From MED-G105 sp039025235 (GTDB lineage Bacteria > Pseudomonadota > Alphaproteobacteria > Caulobacterales > Parvularculaceae), in the NCBI GenBank assembly GCA_039025235.1, contig JBCCOS010000005.1:200675-264674 (forward strand): DNA of 64,000 nucleotides, given 5' to 3'. The first letter of the stretch is position 1. Each line of letters starts with the position of its first letter. The position numbers and the translations under genes were made by a program. The notes beneath the pieces were generated by a model, which did not search any database, was not told where the DNA came from, and was given only the letters and a program-made list of their open reading frames with translations. Positions 1 through 8,864 of the stretch are shown here, one piece after another.

Positions 1-475
1 TCGCGAGCTTCACGCCAAACGTGGTCGGCTCTGCATGAATTCCATGGCTACGCCCAACACAAATATGGTCTTTATGTTCGTATGCCCGCTTTTTAAAAGC
101 TTCCAATACGAGGTCCATATCAGCCAATAAAATATCGGCCGCTTTTGTGAGTTGAACAGATAAGCAGGTATCGAGAACATCTGATGATGTCATTCCTTGG
201 TGAACGAAGCGTGCTTCGGGGCCAACGATTTCCGCTAGATGGGTTAGGAAGGCGATGACATCATGCTTCACCTCGCGTTCAATTTCATCAATACGTGCAA
301 CGTCGAAAGAGGCGTTGTTCGCTTTTTCCCAAATCGTCTTCGCTGCGTCCGCGGGAACGATGCCTAAGTCAGCCAATTTGTCAGTCGCGTGCGCTTCAAT
401 TTCAAACCAAATTCTAAATTTGGATTCTGGTGACCAAATATCGGTCATTTCGGGCCGGGCATAGCGTGGGATCAT
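1..475 (-). CDS. purB: Adenylosuccinate lyase, N-terminal part (cut by window edge)
   Basis: This is the first ~158 residues of a purine-synthesis lyase that cleaves SAICAR and adenylosuccinate to release fumarate. The protein begins MIPRYARPEMTDIW at the ATG read from 475, and contains the family motif VHQGMTSSDVLDTC (around residues 90-105) and GRSHGIHAEPTTFG near the window edge, where the gene runs off. It lies 30 bp downstream of hemB on the same strand, so the two may be cotranscribed. The identification is secure; nothing can be said about the C-terminal half. Confidence 0.93.
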   Translation of the reverse strand, partial: MIPRYARPEMTDIWSPESKFRIWFEIEAHATDKLADLGIVPADAAKTIWEKANNASFDVARIDEIEREVKHDVIAFLTHLAEIVGPEARFVHQGMTSSDVLDTCLSVQLTKAADILLADMDLVLEAFKKRAYEHKDHICVGRSHGIHAEPTTFGVKLA

Positions 476-505
476 ATGGGGTCTCGCTCAAAATTAATTA
501 TTTGT

Positions 506-1513
506 TTACGCATTAAGGTGGCGTGCCGCGTCGGCTGCAAAATACGTTACGATACCATCGGCGCCCGCTCGTTTGATAGCTGTCAGGCTTTCCAACATGA
601 CGGCTTGATCGTCAATCCAGCCGTTTTGTCCACCAGCTTTGATCATTGCGTATTCGCCGGAAACCTGGAAAGCAAATGTCGGCGTTGCAAATGTCTCTTT
701 GATCCGATGGATAATATCTAGGTAGGCGCCGGCCGGTTTAATCATGATGCTGTCTGCGCCTTCAGCGATATCCATAGCGACTTCACGCAGCGCTTCATCT
801 GAATTGTTCGGGTCCATTTGATAGGTGCGTTTATCACCTTTTAAGACTCCGCTTGCGCCAATGGCATCGCGATAGGGCCCATAAAATGCCGAAGCATACT
901 TGGCTGCGTACGCCATGATCTGCGTGTCGAGTAGGCTATTTCCGTCCAGAGCTTTCCGAATGGCCGAAACCCGACCGTCCATCATGTCCGACGGTGCAAT
1001 GATATCAAATCCTGCCGTTGCCTGGACGACGGCCTGTTCGGCCAGCATCTCCACGGTTTCATCGTTTGCAATATATCCGTCTTTAAGGATACCGTCATGG
1101 CCGTGGCTGGTATAAGGATCGAGAGCCACATCGGCCAATAAACCCATGTCCGGCACCGCGTCTTTGATCGCGCGCGCGCAGTGGCACATGGTGTTTTCTG
1201 GGTCAACGGCACCGCGACCATCATCAGTCCGATGACTTGGATCGGTATGCGGAAAAAGGCCAATGGCAGGAATACCAAGCTGTTTTGCCTGTTTTGCTGC
1301 CTCCACCGCATGGTGAACAGGGAGCCGATGGACGCCGGGCATAGAGGGAACGGGTTCTGGATCGCCATTTCCGTCACGGACAATCAATGACCAAATTAGA
1401 TCAGTCGTTGCCAAATTTGTCTCTCGAACCAACGCGCGCGACCATCCGTAGCGGCGTGTTCTGCGCAAGCGGGTGCTGGGAAAATCCGTATTAATAATCA
1501 ATGGCCGGCTCAC
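506..1513 (-). CDS. hemB: Delta-aminolevulinic acid dehydratase (porphobilinogen synthase)
   Basis: HemB condenses two 5-aminolevulinate molecules to porphobilinogen in cytoplasmic tetrapyrrole synthesis. The 335-residue length is normal for the family. The two active-site lysines are recognisable: K205 in AYAAKYASAFYGPYRDA and K259 in MIKPAGAYLD, which forms the Schiff base. The metal loop reads DVALDPYTSHGHDG (residues 128-141). It carries aspartates where the zinc-dependent enzymes have cysteines, so a magnesium or otherwise non-zinc enzyme is expected. It is followed closely by purB and diverges from the MarR-type gene at 1681. Confidence 0.97.
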   Translation of the reverse strand: MSRPLIINTDFPSTRLRRTRRYGWSRALVRETNLATTDLIWSLIVRDGNGDPEPVPSMPGVHRLPVHHAVEAAKQAKQLGIPAIGLFPHTDPSHRTDDGRGAVDPENTMCHCARAIKDAVPDMGLLADVALDPYTSHGHDGILKDGYIANDETVEMLAEQAVVQATAGFDIIAPSDMMDGRVSAIRKALDGNSLLDTQIMAYAAKYASAFYGPYRDAIGASGVLKGDKRTYQMDPNNSDEALREVAMDIAEGADSIMIKPAGAYLDIIHRIKETFATPTFAFQVSGEYAMIKAGGQNGWIDDQAVMLESLTAIKRAGADGIVTYFAADAARHLNA

Positions 1514-1680
1514 AATTCTATTCCATATCCAAAAAAAGCAATGTCCTTAGGGGGTTTGAAAGCTTTTGACGGTAACTTTCAACAAAATGCCCTGGTTAGA
1601 ATTTGATTTCAAATTGATCGGTCTGTTTTAAGGCCGCTTTTAGATTATCGTTCTAAAACCAGAGTGTAATTCAATTCGTT

Positions 1681-2226
1681 ATGAGGCTTAAGACAATGGC
1701 GGCTGTAGAAAGTGCTTTAACGTCCGGTGTAATTGGGGCGAATGAGGCGTCGCAAACCGATCCTGAAGAATTGCGCGTATCCTACCTGCAGCTTCTTCAT
1801 CTCGTGGAACGGTTGCACCGTCAATTGCTTGATGTGATCAAGGATGAGTTAGAGCGCCTTGGTCAGACAGATATCAATTCTGTTCAAGCGTTACTCCTCT
1901 ATAATATTGGCGATGCCGAACTCACGCCTGGCGAACTTCGCTCGCGCGGTCACTATCTTGGCTCAAATGTTTCATACAATTTGAAACAGTTGATCGACAA
2001 GGGATATATCCGCGAGCAAAGATCCGACACGGACCGACGCTCCAAGCGTGTTTCACTAACCGCAGGCGGTGCGCATGTTCGTGATAAGTTGTCTGAACTA
2101 TTTGAGCGTCAACTGCATTCCGTCGAGCAGGTTGGTGGGGTCGATATCGATCTTATTGATCAAACGAACAAGGCATTGAAACGCCTTGAGCGCTTTTGGG
2201 CAGACCAAGTGCGTTTTCGTCTATAG
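1681..2226 (+). CDS. MarR-family winged-helix regulator, LdtR-like
   Basis: This is a 181-residue MarR-type transcription factor. The winged helix-turn-helix is visible around residues 75-130: LTPGELRSRGHYLGSNVSYN is the recognition region, and EQRSDTDRRSKRVSLT is the wing with the usual DxRxKxVxLT pattern. Helices on both sides would form the dimer interface. The sequence style and its place between hemB and glyA match the LdtR group of Rhizobiales, which controls an L,D-transpeptidase, but no ldtP neighbour is present, so targets are unknown. An alternative ATG lies at 1696. A strong hairpin (2278-2320) follows the stop. Confidence 0.85.
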   Translation: MRLKTMAAVESALTSGVIGANEASQTDPEELRVSYLQLLHLVERLHRQLLDVIKDELERLGQTDINSVQALLLYNIGDAELTPGELRSRGHYLGSNVSYNLKQLIDKGYIREQRSDTDRRSKRVSLTAGGAHVRDKLSELFERQLHSVEQVGGVDIDLIDQTNKALKRLERFWADQVRFRL

Positions 2227-2277
2227 CTCGTCTGCTATAAAATTAGTGGAGCGCCTTACTTTAATTATTCAAAACGA

Positions 2278-2320
2278 ACATTAGCGGTGGATCAGTGCTC
2301 TACTGATCCACCGCTAATGT
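2278..2320 (+). terminator. Long perfect hairpin after the MarR gene
   Basis: A 19-bp perfect inverted repeat (arms 2278-2296 and 2302-2320, 5-nt loop GCTCT) starts 51 bp past the MarR stop codon. It is a plausible transcription terminator, although only a short T-rich stretch follows. Being fully symmetric, it could also be a small palindromic repeat element. Confidence 0.6.
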
Positions 2321-2952
2321 TTATGCCATAACTTATAATAGGAGGTCCTCAGACGATCTGTGATCTCCACAATCATAATTCTGTTTTACCGGCGACTGGC
2401 GCACCTTGTTCTTGACCTGATTGTATATTGCGTACGAATTGTTCAGCCACAGTTTAGCCGCACACAATTTCAGCCATAGCAACGCTCATCCATTGGAACT
2501 TAAAGTCCAAAAATGCTTAGGTGAAACTCCATTTCAAATTGACACCTGGACCTTATTCGGATCAGTCCAAAGAAACGCGGTAAGCATTATTATGGTGGAA
2601 GATAATAAGTCCGTCATCGTAACTGTAATTTGTCTGCAAAATGAGACAACTCTTGCAAGAATCTAATATTGAGCAATTTGCTAATGGTAGAATTTTGGCC
2701 GTAGGCAAATAGCGCCGATGTCGTCTCAATAATGCTTCGTGGCCTAGCGAATGTCTTTTACCCCGTTGGAGGTCATATTATGTCGCTCCGGCAAGTATAT
2801 CAGGGTTTGTTTTGGGATGTTTGGAGAGCTGCGCAATAGCGCATTGCAGCTTTGGTCAGTCGAGGGTAGAAACCCCTTAAATGGCGACAGGGTATGTTAA
2901 GTATTACGCGAACTAGTCGCAGTCACGAAAGAGTTTCGAAAGGACAGTGCGA
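2321..2952. other. Long gene-free region upstream of glyA
   Basis: About 630 bp with no convincing gene. An 81-codon open frame at 2421-2666 has no ribosome binding site and no recognisable family. Near the 3' end a bulged hairpin (2826-2850, arms AGCTGCGCAAT and ATTGCAGCT) and the GC-rich stretch GAGGGTAGAAACCCC sit 90-130 bp before glyA. They could be part of an mRNA leader. No known riboswitch consensus was recognised. Confidence 0.5.
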
Positions 2953-4239
2953 ATGAGCATTTCGGCGCCTCTGACACAAAACCCATTCTTCTCGACATCC
3001 TTAATGGAAACAGATCCTGTTTTGTCTGGATGGTTAGGAAAAGAGCTCAACCGTCAGCAAGAACAGATAGAGCTAATCGCGTCTGAAAACATCGTATCTC
3101 GTGCTGTTTTGGAAGCTCAAGGCTCTGTGTTGACGAATAAATACGCCGAAGGGTATCCGGGCCGTCGATACTATGGTGGCTGCGAATTTGTTGATGAAGT
3201 CGAGCAGATTGCCATTGACCGCGCCAAACAGCTTTACAATGCTGAATTCGCGATTGTTCAGCCCCATTCTGGTAGCCAGGCCAACCAGGCGGTTTTTATG
3301 TCTGTCATGAAACCAGGCGATTGTTTCCTGGGTATGGATTTATCGGCTGGCGGGCACCTCACTCATGGCGCCAAGGTCAACCAGTCCGGTAAGTGGTTTG
3401 AAGCGATCCATTATGGAGTGCGCGAAGACGATCATCTTATTGATTATGACCATGTGGCAGAGCTTGCCGATCAGCATCGGCCGAAATTGATTATCGCTGG
3501 TGGTAGCGCTTACTCGCGACAGATCGACTTTAAGAAGTTCCGTGAAATCGCTGATTCTATTGGGGCAAAGTTGCTGGTTGATATGGCCCATATCTCCGGC
3601 CTGGTCGCAGCAGGAGTACACCCAAGCCCCGTTCCCTATGCCGATGCTGTTACGACCACAACACACAAAACGCTCCGGGGGCCGCGGGGTGGCCTCATTC
3701 TCACGAATGATGCGGACCTCGCAAAGAAATTTCGTTCAGCGATTTTCCCCGGGATACAAGGCGGGCCTCTTATGCATGTTATCGCGGCGAAGGCGGTGGC
3801 CTTTGGCGAGGCGCTGCAGCCAAGCTTTAAACAATATTGTCAGGACACGATTGCAAACGCCAAAACGCTTGCTGGCGTGTTGGTTGATGCGGGATACGCT
3901 GTTGTTTCAGGTGGTACTGATACGCATTTGGCGTTGATCGATTTACGGCCAAAAGGCGTGAAGGGGAATGCTGCCGAAGTCAGCTTGGAAAATGCCGCGA
4001 TCACTTGCAACAAAAACGGCGTTCCGTTCGATCCTGAAAAGCCTGCCGTTACATCTGGCATCCGCGTTGGTGCTCCTGCATGTACGACGCGAGGGTTCGG
4101 TCTTGCTGAATTTCGAGAGGTTGGAAGCTTAATGGTCGAGGTTCTAGACGCACTTGCCGTTGGCGCTGACATGGCGCCTGTGGAGCGCGCAGTGGGAGAA
4201 AAGGCGAGGGCGCTAACCTCACGTTTTCCTATTTACTAG
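2953..4239 (+). CDS. glyA: Serine hydroxymethyltransferase
   Basis: GlyA is the PLP-dependent cytoplasmic enzyme that interconverts serine and glycine and charges tetrahydrofolate with a one-carbon unit. The PLP-lysine motif TTTTHKTLRGPRGG is present, as are the N-terminal ELIASENIVSRAVLEAQGS and the EGYPGRRYYGG substrate loop. The ATG at 2953 is preferred over the in-frame GTG at 2947 because GAAAGGA (2938-2944) is then about 8 nt upstream. The protein is 428 residues, normal for bacterial SHMT. It is followed by nrdR, the usual alphaproteobacterial order. Confidence 0.97.
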   Translation: MSISAPLTQNPFFSTSLMETDPVLSGWLGKELNRQQEQIELIASENIVSRAVLEAQGSVLTNKYAEGYPGRRYYGGCEFVDEVEQIAIDRAKQLYNAEFAIVQPHSGSQANQAVFMSVMKPGDCFLGMDLSAGGHLTHGAKVNQSGKWFEAIHYGVREDDHLIDYDHVAELADQHRPKLIIAGGSAYSRQIDFKKFREIADSIGAKLLVDMAHISGLVAAGVHPSPVPYADAVTTTTHKTLRGPRGGLILTNDADLAKKFRSAIFPGIQGGPLMHVIAAKAVAFGEALQPSFKQYCQDTIANAKTLAGVLVDAGYAVVSGGTDTHLALIDLRPKGVKGNAAEVSLENAAITCNKNGVPFDPEKPAVTSGIRVGAPACTTRGFGLAEFREVGSLMVEVLDALAVGADMAPVERAVGEKARALTSRFPIY

Positions 4240-4432
4240 TGCTAGGATGAAGAGGAACGGCGTGTGAGACACATCAGAGCAGTTGTGAATGAGATCCGTT
4301 TTTATTTAGCGGATTAAATTTGCTAACAGCGTATTTTCTTTAGTTGTTCTGAGTGAATACCACTAAATCTAATCCGCAAAAACGCGTGCTAGGATTTGTT
4401 TATGATCAACGTTATTCCGCTTTGGAAAAAAG

Positions 4433-4891
4433 ATGCGCTGCCCATTTTGTGACAGTGAAGAAACGCAAGTAAAGGACTCGCGATCGGCGGAAGATGGTTC
4501 AACCATTCGTCGACGACGACAGTGTAACAATTGCGGTGCGCGGTTCACGACTTTTGAGCGCGTTCAACTCCAAGAGCTTATCGTTGTAAAGAGTACAGGA
4601 AAGCGAGCACCATTTGATCGAGATAAACTGATGCGATCAGTGCGTATTGCCCTTCGCAAGAGGAATGTCGATCAAGATCGCGTTGAACGGATGGTTAGCG
4701 ACATTGTTCGCAAGCTAGAATCACTGGGTGAAACCGACATTCCCTCGAAAACAATTGGCGAACTCGTGATGGAGGGGCTGGGGACCCTCGATGACGTCGC
4801 CTATGTCCGGTATGCATCAGTTTATAAAGACTTTCGCGAAGCAAAGGACTTTGAGCAATTCATCGATCGCTTAGAGGAACACGACGACTAA
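4433..4891 (+). CDS. nrdR: Transcriptional repressor NrdR
   Basis: NrdR represses ribonucleotide reductase genes in response to ATP/dATP. All of its hallmarks are visible: a four-cysteine zinc ribbon (C3, C6, C31, C34) with RRRRQC between the pairs, then an ATP-cone domain from about residue 49 (VVKSTGKRAPFDRDKLMRSV). The 152-residue length is typical. The ATG at 4433 follows GGAAAAAAG. In many relatives ribD, ribE and ribH lie between nrdR and nusB; here nusB follows directly. Confidence 0.97.
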   Translation: MRCPFCDSEETQVKDSRSAEDGSTIRRRRQCNNCGARFTTFERVQLQELIVVKSTGKRAPFDRDKLMRSVRIALRKRNVDQDRVERMVSDIVRKLESLGETDIPSKTIGELVMEGLGTLDDVAYVRYASVYKDFREAKDFEQFIDRLEEHDD

Positions 4892-5008
4892 CGTTCAAGC
4901 AAGCGTCAATCTGGCACTCTTGTTGTGATTTGTCGGTTTTGTATTGACGCTTATAGTGTTTACCCCGATTACCGTGCGCATGATGGTTTTCTTTCGGCGT
5001 AAGTGTGC

Positions 5009-5497
5009 ATGATGCAATCCAGTGATAGTGTTGACCGGTTTGATGATCGGAGCAATAGAAACCGCCGAACGACGGCGCGCCTTGCGGCCGTTCAGGCACT
5101 TTATCAAATGGAACAAACCGGACTTGGCGTTGATAGTGTTGTTTTAGAATTCAAAACACATCGTCTTGGAAGCGATTTAGACGATCATCAGCTGCATGAT
5201 GCTGATGACGCTTTTTTTGAGAACGCTGTTCGCGGTGTTGTCCGTATACAGCATCGACTGGACCCGTTTATTGAAAAATTGCTAGCGAAGAATTGGACGC
5301 TCTCCCGATTGAATGCGACCGCTCGGGCGATTCTTCGCTCCGCGCTATTTGAGCTGATCAATAGAGAAGACGTTCCCCCAAAGGTTGTGATCGACGAATA
5401 CGTTGAAATCGCGAAGGCTTTTTTTGATGTTGAGGAAAGCGCCTTTATCAATGCCGTGCTCGATAGTGCTGCCCGTGATATTAAACTATTTGATTAA
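5009..5497 (+). CDS. nusB: Transcription antitermination factor NusB
   Basis: NusB is the all-helical RNA-binding protein that joins NusE/S10 on boxA RNA in rRNA antitermination. The opening RRTTARLAAVQALYQMEQTG and the C-terminal VVIDEYVEIAKAFFDVEESAFINAVLD are diagnostic. ATG codons at 5009 and 5012 are the likely starts; an upstream GTG at 5003 is in frame but adds nothing conserved. The protein is about 162 residues. thiL follows about 125 bp downstream. Confidence 0.95.
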   Translation: MMQSSDSVDRFDDRSNRNRRTTARLAAVQALYQMEQTGLGVDSVVLEFKTHRLGSDLDDHQLHDADDAFFENAVRGVVRIQHRLDPFIEKLLAKNWTLSRLNATARAILRSALFELINREDVPPKVVIDEYVEIAKAFFDVEESAFINAVLDSAARDIKLFD

Positions 5498-5623
5498 GAA
5501 ATTCCGGGCTCTTGCTCGATGCGAAGGGGATGTGGCGGTAATTGGTCGACTTCTCGCTTACATGAATGGTGAGAAAGACGTTTATCGGGAAATCAGGCTT
5601 CTTATTTGTGTGCGGAATACGGC

Positions 5624-6607
5624 ATGTCAGAATTCGATTTAATTCGACGGTTTTTGGCTCCTCTTTCCACCGGTCATGATGGCGCATTCATGCTGACGGA
5701 CGACGCTGCGCTTTTGGGAACAAGTACAAATATCATCGCTAAAGATACGTTAGTTGAAGGCATCCATTTCACGAAAGATATGCCACTTGATATTATAGCA
5801 AGGCGTGCCCTTCGGACAAATTTATCCGATATTGCTGCCATGGGCGCGAAGCCCAGTGCATACCTTTTGTCGTGTGTATGGCCCAAAGAAACCACTGAAG
5901 AACAATTTTCATTGTTTTCCAGGGGGCTTCAACAAGACCAGAACGAATTTAAGGTATCGTTGATTGGTGGTGACACCTGCGTCCATAACACAGAAAGCGG
6001 ACTATTAACGATTTCCATAACGGCCCTTGGGGTTGCACCGAAAAGCGGTGCGATAAGGCGCTCTGGCGCAGTCATTGGTGACGATGTCTATGTTAGCGGA
6101 ACAATTGGCGACAGCGGGCTTGGACTTCTCATTATGATGAATACGGAATCTATGGCGCCAGACGACAATGCGTTCTTGGTTAATCGCTACCAGCTTCCGA
6201 CGCCGCGGATTGCCCTCGGCGGTGCGCTTGCTGGGATTGCAACATCGGCGATCGATGTTTCTGATGGTTTGCTCGCGGACGCAGGGCGGCTCGCCTTTTC
6301 AAGTAATATAGGTATTCGAATGTCCTTAAGCCAAGTACCACTATCAAGTGCCGCAAGAAATTGGTCGATATCGCAAAAAGATGATACACAAGCGAATCTA
6401 AAGCTTGCTTCGTATGGTGATGACTATGAACTATTATTCACCGCGCCAAAACCATCTCGTCGTGCGGTTGAAATGGCCGGTCAATTGACGAAAACAAGCG
6501 TTATGAAAATTGGTACCGTTTGTCGTGGCAGTGGCGTCTCGGTAATTGGTGATAGCAATGAAGAGATCTCAGTGCCCCAACACGGGTATGATCATTTTAC
6601 GCGCTAA
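5624..6607 (+). CDS. thiL: Thiamine-monophosphate kinase
   Basis: ThiL phosphorylates thiamine monophosphate to the diphosphate cofactor in the cytoplasm. Family motifs in order are MSEFDLIRRFLAPLS, DDAALL (metal/nucleotide site), AKDTLVEGIHF, LRTNLSDIAAMGAKP, IGGDT and AIDVSDGLLADAGRLA. The ATG at 5624 gives the standard N-terminus; an upstream in-frame TTG at 5606 is less likely. The protein is 327 residues. It follows nusB, a common pairing. Downstream conservation ends here and an atypical locus starts at 6833. Confidence 0.95.
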   Translation: MSEFDLIRRFLAPLSTGHDGAFMLTDDAALLGTSTNIIAKDTLVEGIHFTKDMPLDIIARRALRTNLSDIAAMGAKPSAYLLSCVWPKETTEEQFSLFSRGLQQDQNEFKVSLIGGDTCVHNTESGLLTISITALGVAPKSGAIRRSGAVIGDDVYVSGTIGDSGLGLLIMMNTESMAPDDNAFLVNRYQLPTPRIALGGALAGIATSAIDVSDGLLADAGRLAFSSNIGIRMSLSQVPLSSAARNWSISQKDDTQANLKLASYGDDYELLFTAPKPSRRAVEMAGQLTKTSVMKIGTVCRGSGVSVIGDSNEEISVPQHGYDHFTR

Positions 6608-6832
6608 TTTGACGTGCCCACAATCTCGTCAAGCGGTAATTGCGAATTACTTGGGAGTGTGTGAGGAGCTGGCTGTCAAAAAGCGAATGCGTTTGAGGCG
6701 TGTTCGTTTCGAGTTCTCGGCTATTAACTTGAGGGCCGTCATAAAAACGCTAATGGGTTCGTATAATAAATTTGAGCTCGACAGCGCTTACGTTCAAAAG
6801 TAATCTCAGATTATTAGAATTGGGGGAGTTCT

Positions 6833-7651
6833 GTGTTTTCTGAGGAAGAGTTTAGTTCTGAGAGTGTAAATTTGCGTCAAAGGCACTTTGGCATTGTTGA
6901 TGCCATAAAGTGTTCGTTGGCATTTTTAATCTGCTTGCTGATTGCTCCTTTAAATACGTTTCTTATCCATCTTCGCGTGGCTCTGACGTTACTTTGGTGT
7001 TTGTCGGTTTTGTTACTCTTTGCTGTTATTACATATTGCTGTCTTCAAAAAAGTTGTACAGCGTCATCTTTTAGCGATTTGGTGCATAATGGATGGGGTT
7101 GCGTTGATGGATCAAATGCGCATTTGAGAAATTGGCTGGTTAAAAGCGCCTTTTCGATTTTCTTTGTTTTTCTACTGTTCCGGATTGGCCAACATGTTTT
7201 CGATTTGCGTGATTGGCACAAACCCTGGAGTTATGCTCATCTCGATCGCTTTATTCATTCATTTTGTCATCTCGGCGCAAAGGGTTTCCCGTGTTTAATT
7301 GTTGGTGGAGGTGGTTCCGGAAAAAGCACGCTAGCGGCTATACTTGAAAAGGAATTTCTCCGTCGGCAAATATTTCGTCCGTCGGGTTTCATTGATGAAG
7401 GGGGCGAACAACGCCTTGTCACTCGGGTTGCAGGCGGCGACTCGATCGCTAATGAGATTCGCGATTACAAAGTGACATGGCGACCTGAACGCTACAAGGT
7501 CGGTCGCCTTGCAGATGCCTACGACCTTCCAGGGCAGATCAAACAAGACTGGGCAGCGGCAATAGAAAAAGTGTCGAACAGACGGCGCGTCGCAATCATC
7601 AATGTCGTTACCGGGGGGGCTACAATGCATCAATTACAAAATTCAAAGTAG
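6833..7651 (+). CDS. Membrane-anchored P-loop GTPase-like protein, N-terminal half (frameshifted)
   Basis: This 272-codon frame has three hydrophobic segments (about residues 24-41, 46-68 and 104-120) followed by a cytoplasmic nucleotide-binding domain. The Walker A motif GGGGSGKST lies near residue 160, and YDLPGQ near 230 resembles the DxxGQ switch II of Ras-like/TRAFAC GTPases. After INVVTGG the frame runs through a 7-G tract (7613-7619) and soon stops. The -1 frame continues the same fold without a stop up to 8460, so the gene is split by a single-base indel or a programmed shift. The start at 6833 is a GTG after TTGGGGGAG. No known family name can be assigned. Confidence 0.7.
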   Translation: MFSEEEFSSESVNLRQRHFGIVDAIKCSLAFLICLLIAPLNTFLIHLRVALTLLWCLSVLLLFAVITYCCLQKSCTASSFSDLVHNGWGCVDGSNAHLRNWLVKSAFSIFFVFLLFRIGQHVFDLRDWHKPWSYAHLDRFIHSFCHLGAKGFPCLIVGGGGSGKSTLAAILEKEFLRRQIFRPSGFIDEGGEQRLVTRVAGGDSIANEIRDYKVTWRPERYKVGRLADAYDLPGQIKQDWAAAIEKVSNRRRVAIINVVTGGATMHQLQNSK

Positions 7652-7800
7652 TTTCGCTCCCCCAACAAGATTCTCATACTAACTGGACAAAGTATATAAA
7701 GAGCGGCGAAGTTCCTGTTAAAGAGAGGGCTGGTGAGTCCGGTCTTGAAATTCACGAAGGGTATATAGACCAGTATAAAGAATATTTTTTTCAACAAGAG

Positions 7801-8460
7801 GTGCATGCATTTAACTTGCTCACATCGAAAATCACAAAATCCTGGCCTTCATGTTCTACTGGATCTCCGCCGAAGCTGGTTGTTTTACATATTATCAACA
7901 TGGCGAACTTCTGGTTCCAGCTGGATGGAACTGAATTAAAACCTAAGGAAGGAGGCCACGGTGGCGGCCATAAAAGCGTCGACGAAATATTTGAAGAAAA
8001 AGCAGTCCCGCTGGCGATTTCAAATGGATTAAAAGTTTCAGAATACGACATTTTAAATCGGTATACTGACGTCTTTAAAGATAACCACCAGCAATTGATC
8101 AGACACTGTGGGAAGGATAATTTTTCATTTTCATTTTTACCCGCAAGTCTTGAATTCGGCGAAACAAAGATCAAAAATGTTGATCATGAAATTACGGCAT
8201 TTGATTCAGTTGAGGAAATCAAGAAGAAGGGGCGCGACTTATCTTATGAGCAAAGGAACATCGCTCGGGTTATGAAGCAAACGTCACTTGCTACTGCAAC
8301 AGTAAAGACCGTTCGCGCCGTCCGGTTGGAATTATACAAGGGGTTTCGTCTCGAAAAGTGGGGCAACAACTCACCTGTGATCAATTCTATGGATCCTCAA
8401 AGTAGAACAGGAACTAGCAGCCTTTCCAATCTATATGATCATTGGAATACATCGCAGTGA
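7801..8460 (+). CDS. C-terminal half of the frameshifted GTPase-like protein
   Basis: This frame has no stop back to the 7-G tract at 7613-7619 and reads on from the N-terminal half, with GGYNASITKFKVV at the junction. The stretch KLVVLHIINMANFWFQLDG looks like a beta strand followed by the position of a degenerate NKxD guanine-specificity motif. Further on there are polar helices. The GTG at 7801 is an internal codon, not a convincing start. The next gene begins at a GTG overlapping this stop (GTGA, 8457-8460), suggesting translational coupling, which would make sense only if the full protein is made. Function unknown. Confidence 0.6.
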   Translation: MHAFNLLTSKITKSWPSCSTGSPPKLVVLHIINMANFWFQLDGTELKPKEGGHGGGHKSVDEIFEEKAVPLAISNGLKVSEYDILNRYTDVFKDNHQQLIRHCGKDNFSFSFLPASLEFGETKIKNVDHEITAFDSVEEIKKKGRDLSYEQRNIARVMKQTSLATATVKTVRAVRLELYKGFRLEKWGNNSPVINSMDPQSRTGTSSLSNLYDHWNTSQ

Positions 8461-8864
8461 CTCTTACACAAGAATTTGCCGACCAAAACGTCGTTGAATG
8501 CTCTCGTCTTTTAGATAGACGAAGCATTTGTAGGCGTAATATGTTGTTATCTGCTTATGCCTTGTGTGCGATGCTTGGAATTGGAAGTGGTGCAGCGCTT
8601 GCTGAAGGCATGATGGCGGATCGTGTTTTCGTTGGTTCGGTATTGGCAACTTTGCCGTTGTTGATCGCTATTAATCAGTATCGGGTAAGATTGAACCTCT
8701 TAAACTCTTCTGTGGATCGAGTGTTAACTGCTTTAGCGGCGATGCGAGCAATGGCTAATGAACAGGATATTGTTTCGGCGGATGAAGAGCGGCTCGATTC
8801 TGCCTACCAAGCCCTCTCAGCGCGAAGTGCACGTGATTTTTTTGGAAAATCGAATTTATACTGA
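8457..8864 (+). CDS. Small two-helix membrane protein coupled to the GTPase-like gene
   Basis: The ~135-residue protein has two transmembrane helices close together (LLSAYALCAMLGIGSGAALA and VFVGSVLATLPLLIAINQY), then a charged, probably helical cytoplasmic tail (residues ~80-135) rich in Ala, Arg and Glu. The layout, two TM helices then a soluble helix, resembles SLATT-type membrane modules proposed as effectors in bacterial conflict systems, but no motif proves this. The GTG start at 8457 overlaps the upstream stop by 4 nt; an ATG at 8442 is also in frame. The pair looks like a two-gene operon. Confidence 0.65.
   Translation: MTLTQEFADQNVVECSRLLDRRSICRRNMLLSAYALCAMLGIGSGAALAEGMMADRVFVGSVLATLPLLIAINQYRVRLNLLNSSVDRVLTALAAMRAMANEQDIVSADEERLDSAYQALSARSARDFFGKSNLY

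Noticed and set aside
2421..2666. 81-codon frame upstream of glyA
   Set aside because: No ribosome binding site, no recognisable motif, and codon choice unlike the neighbours.
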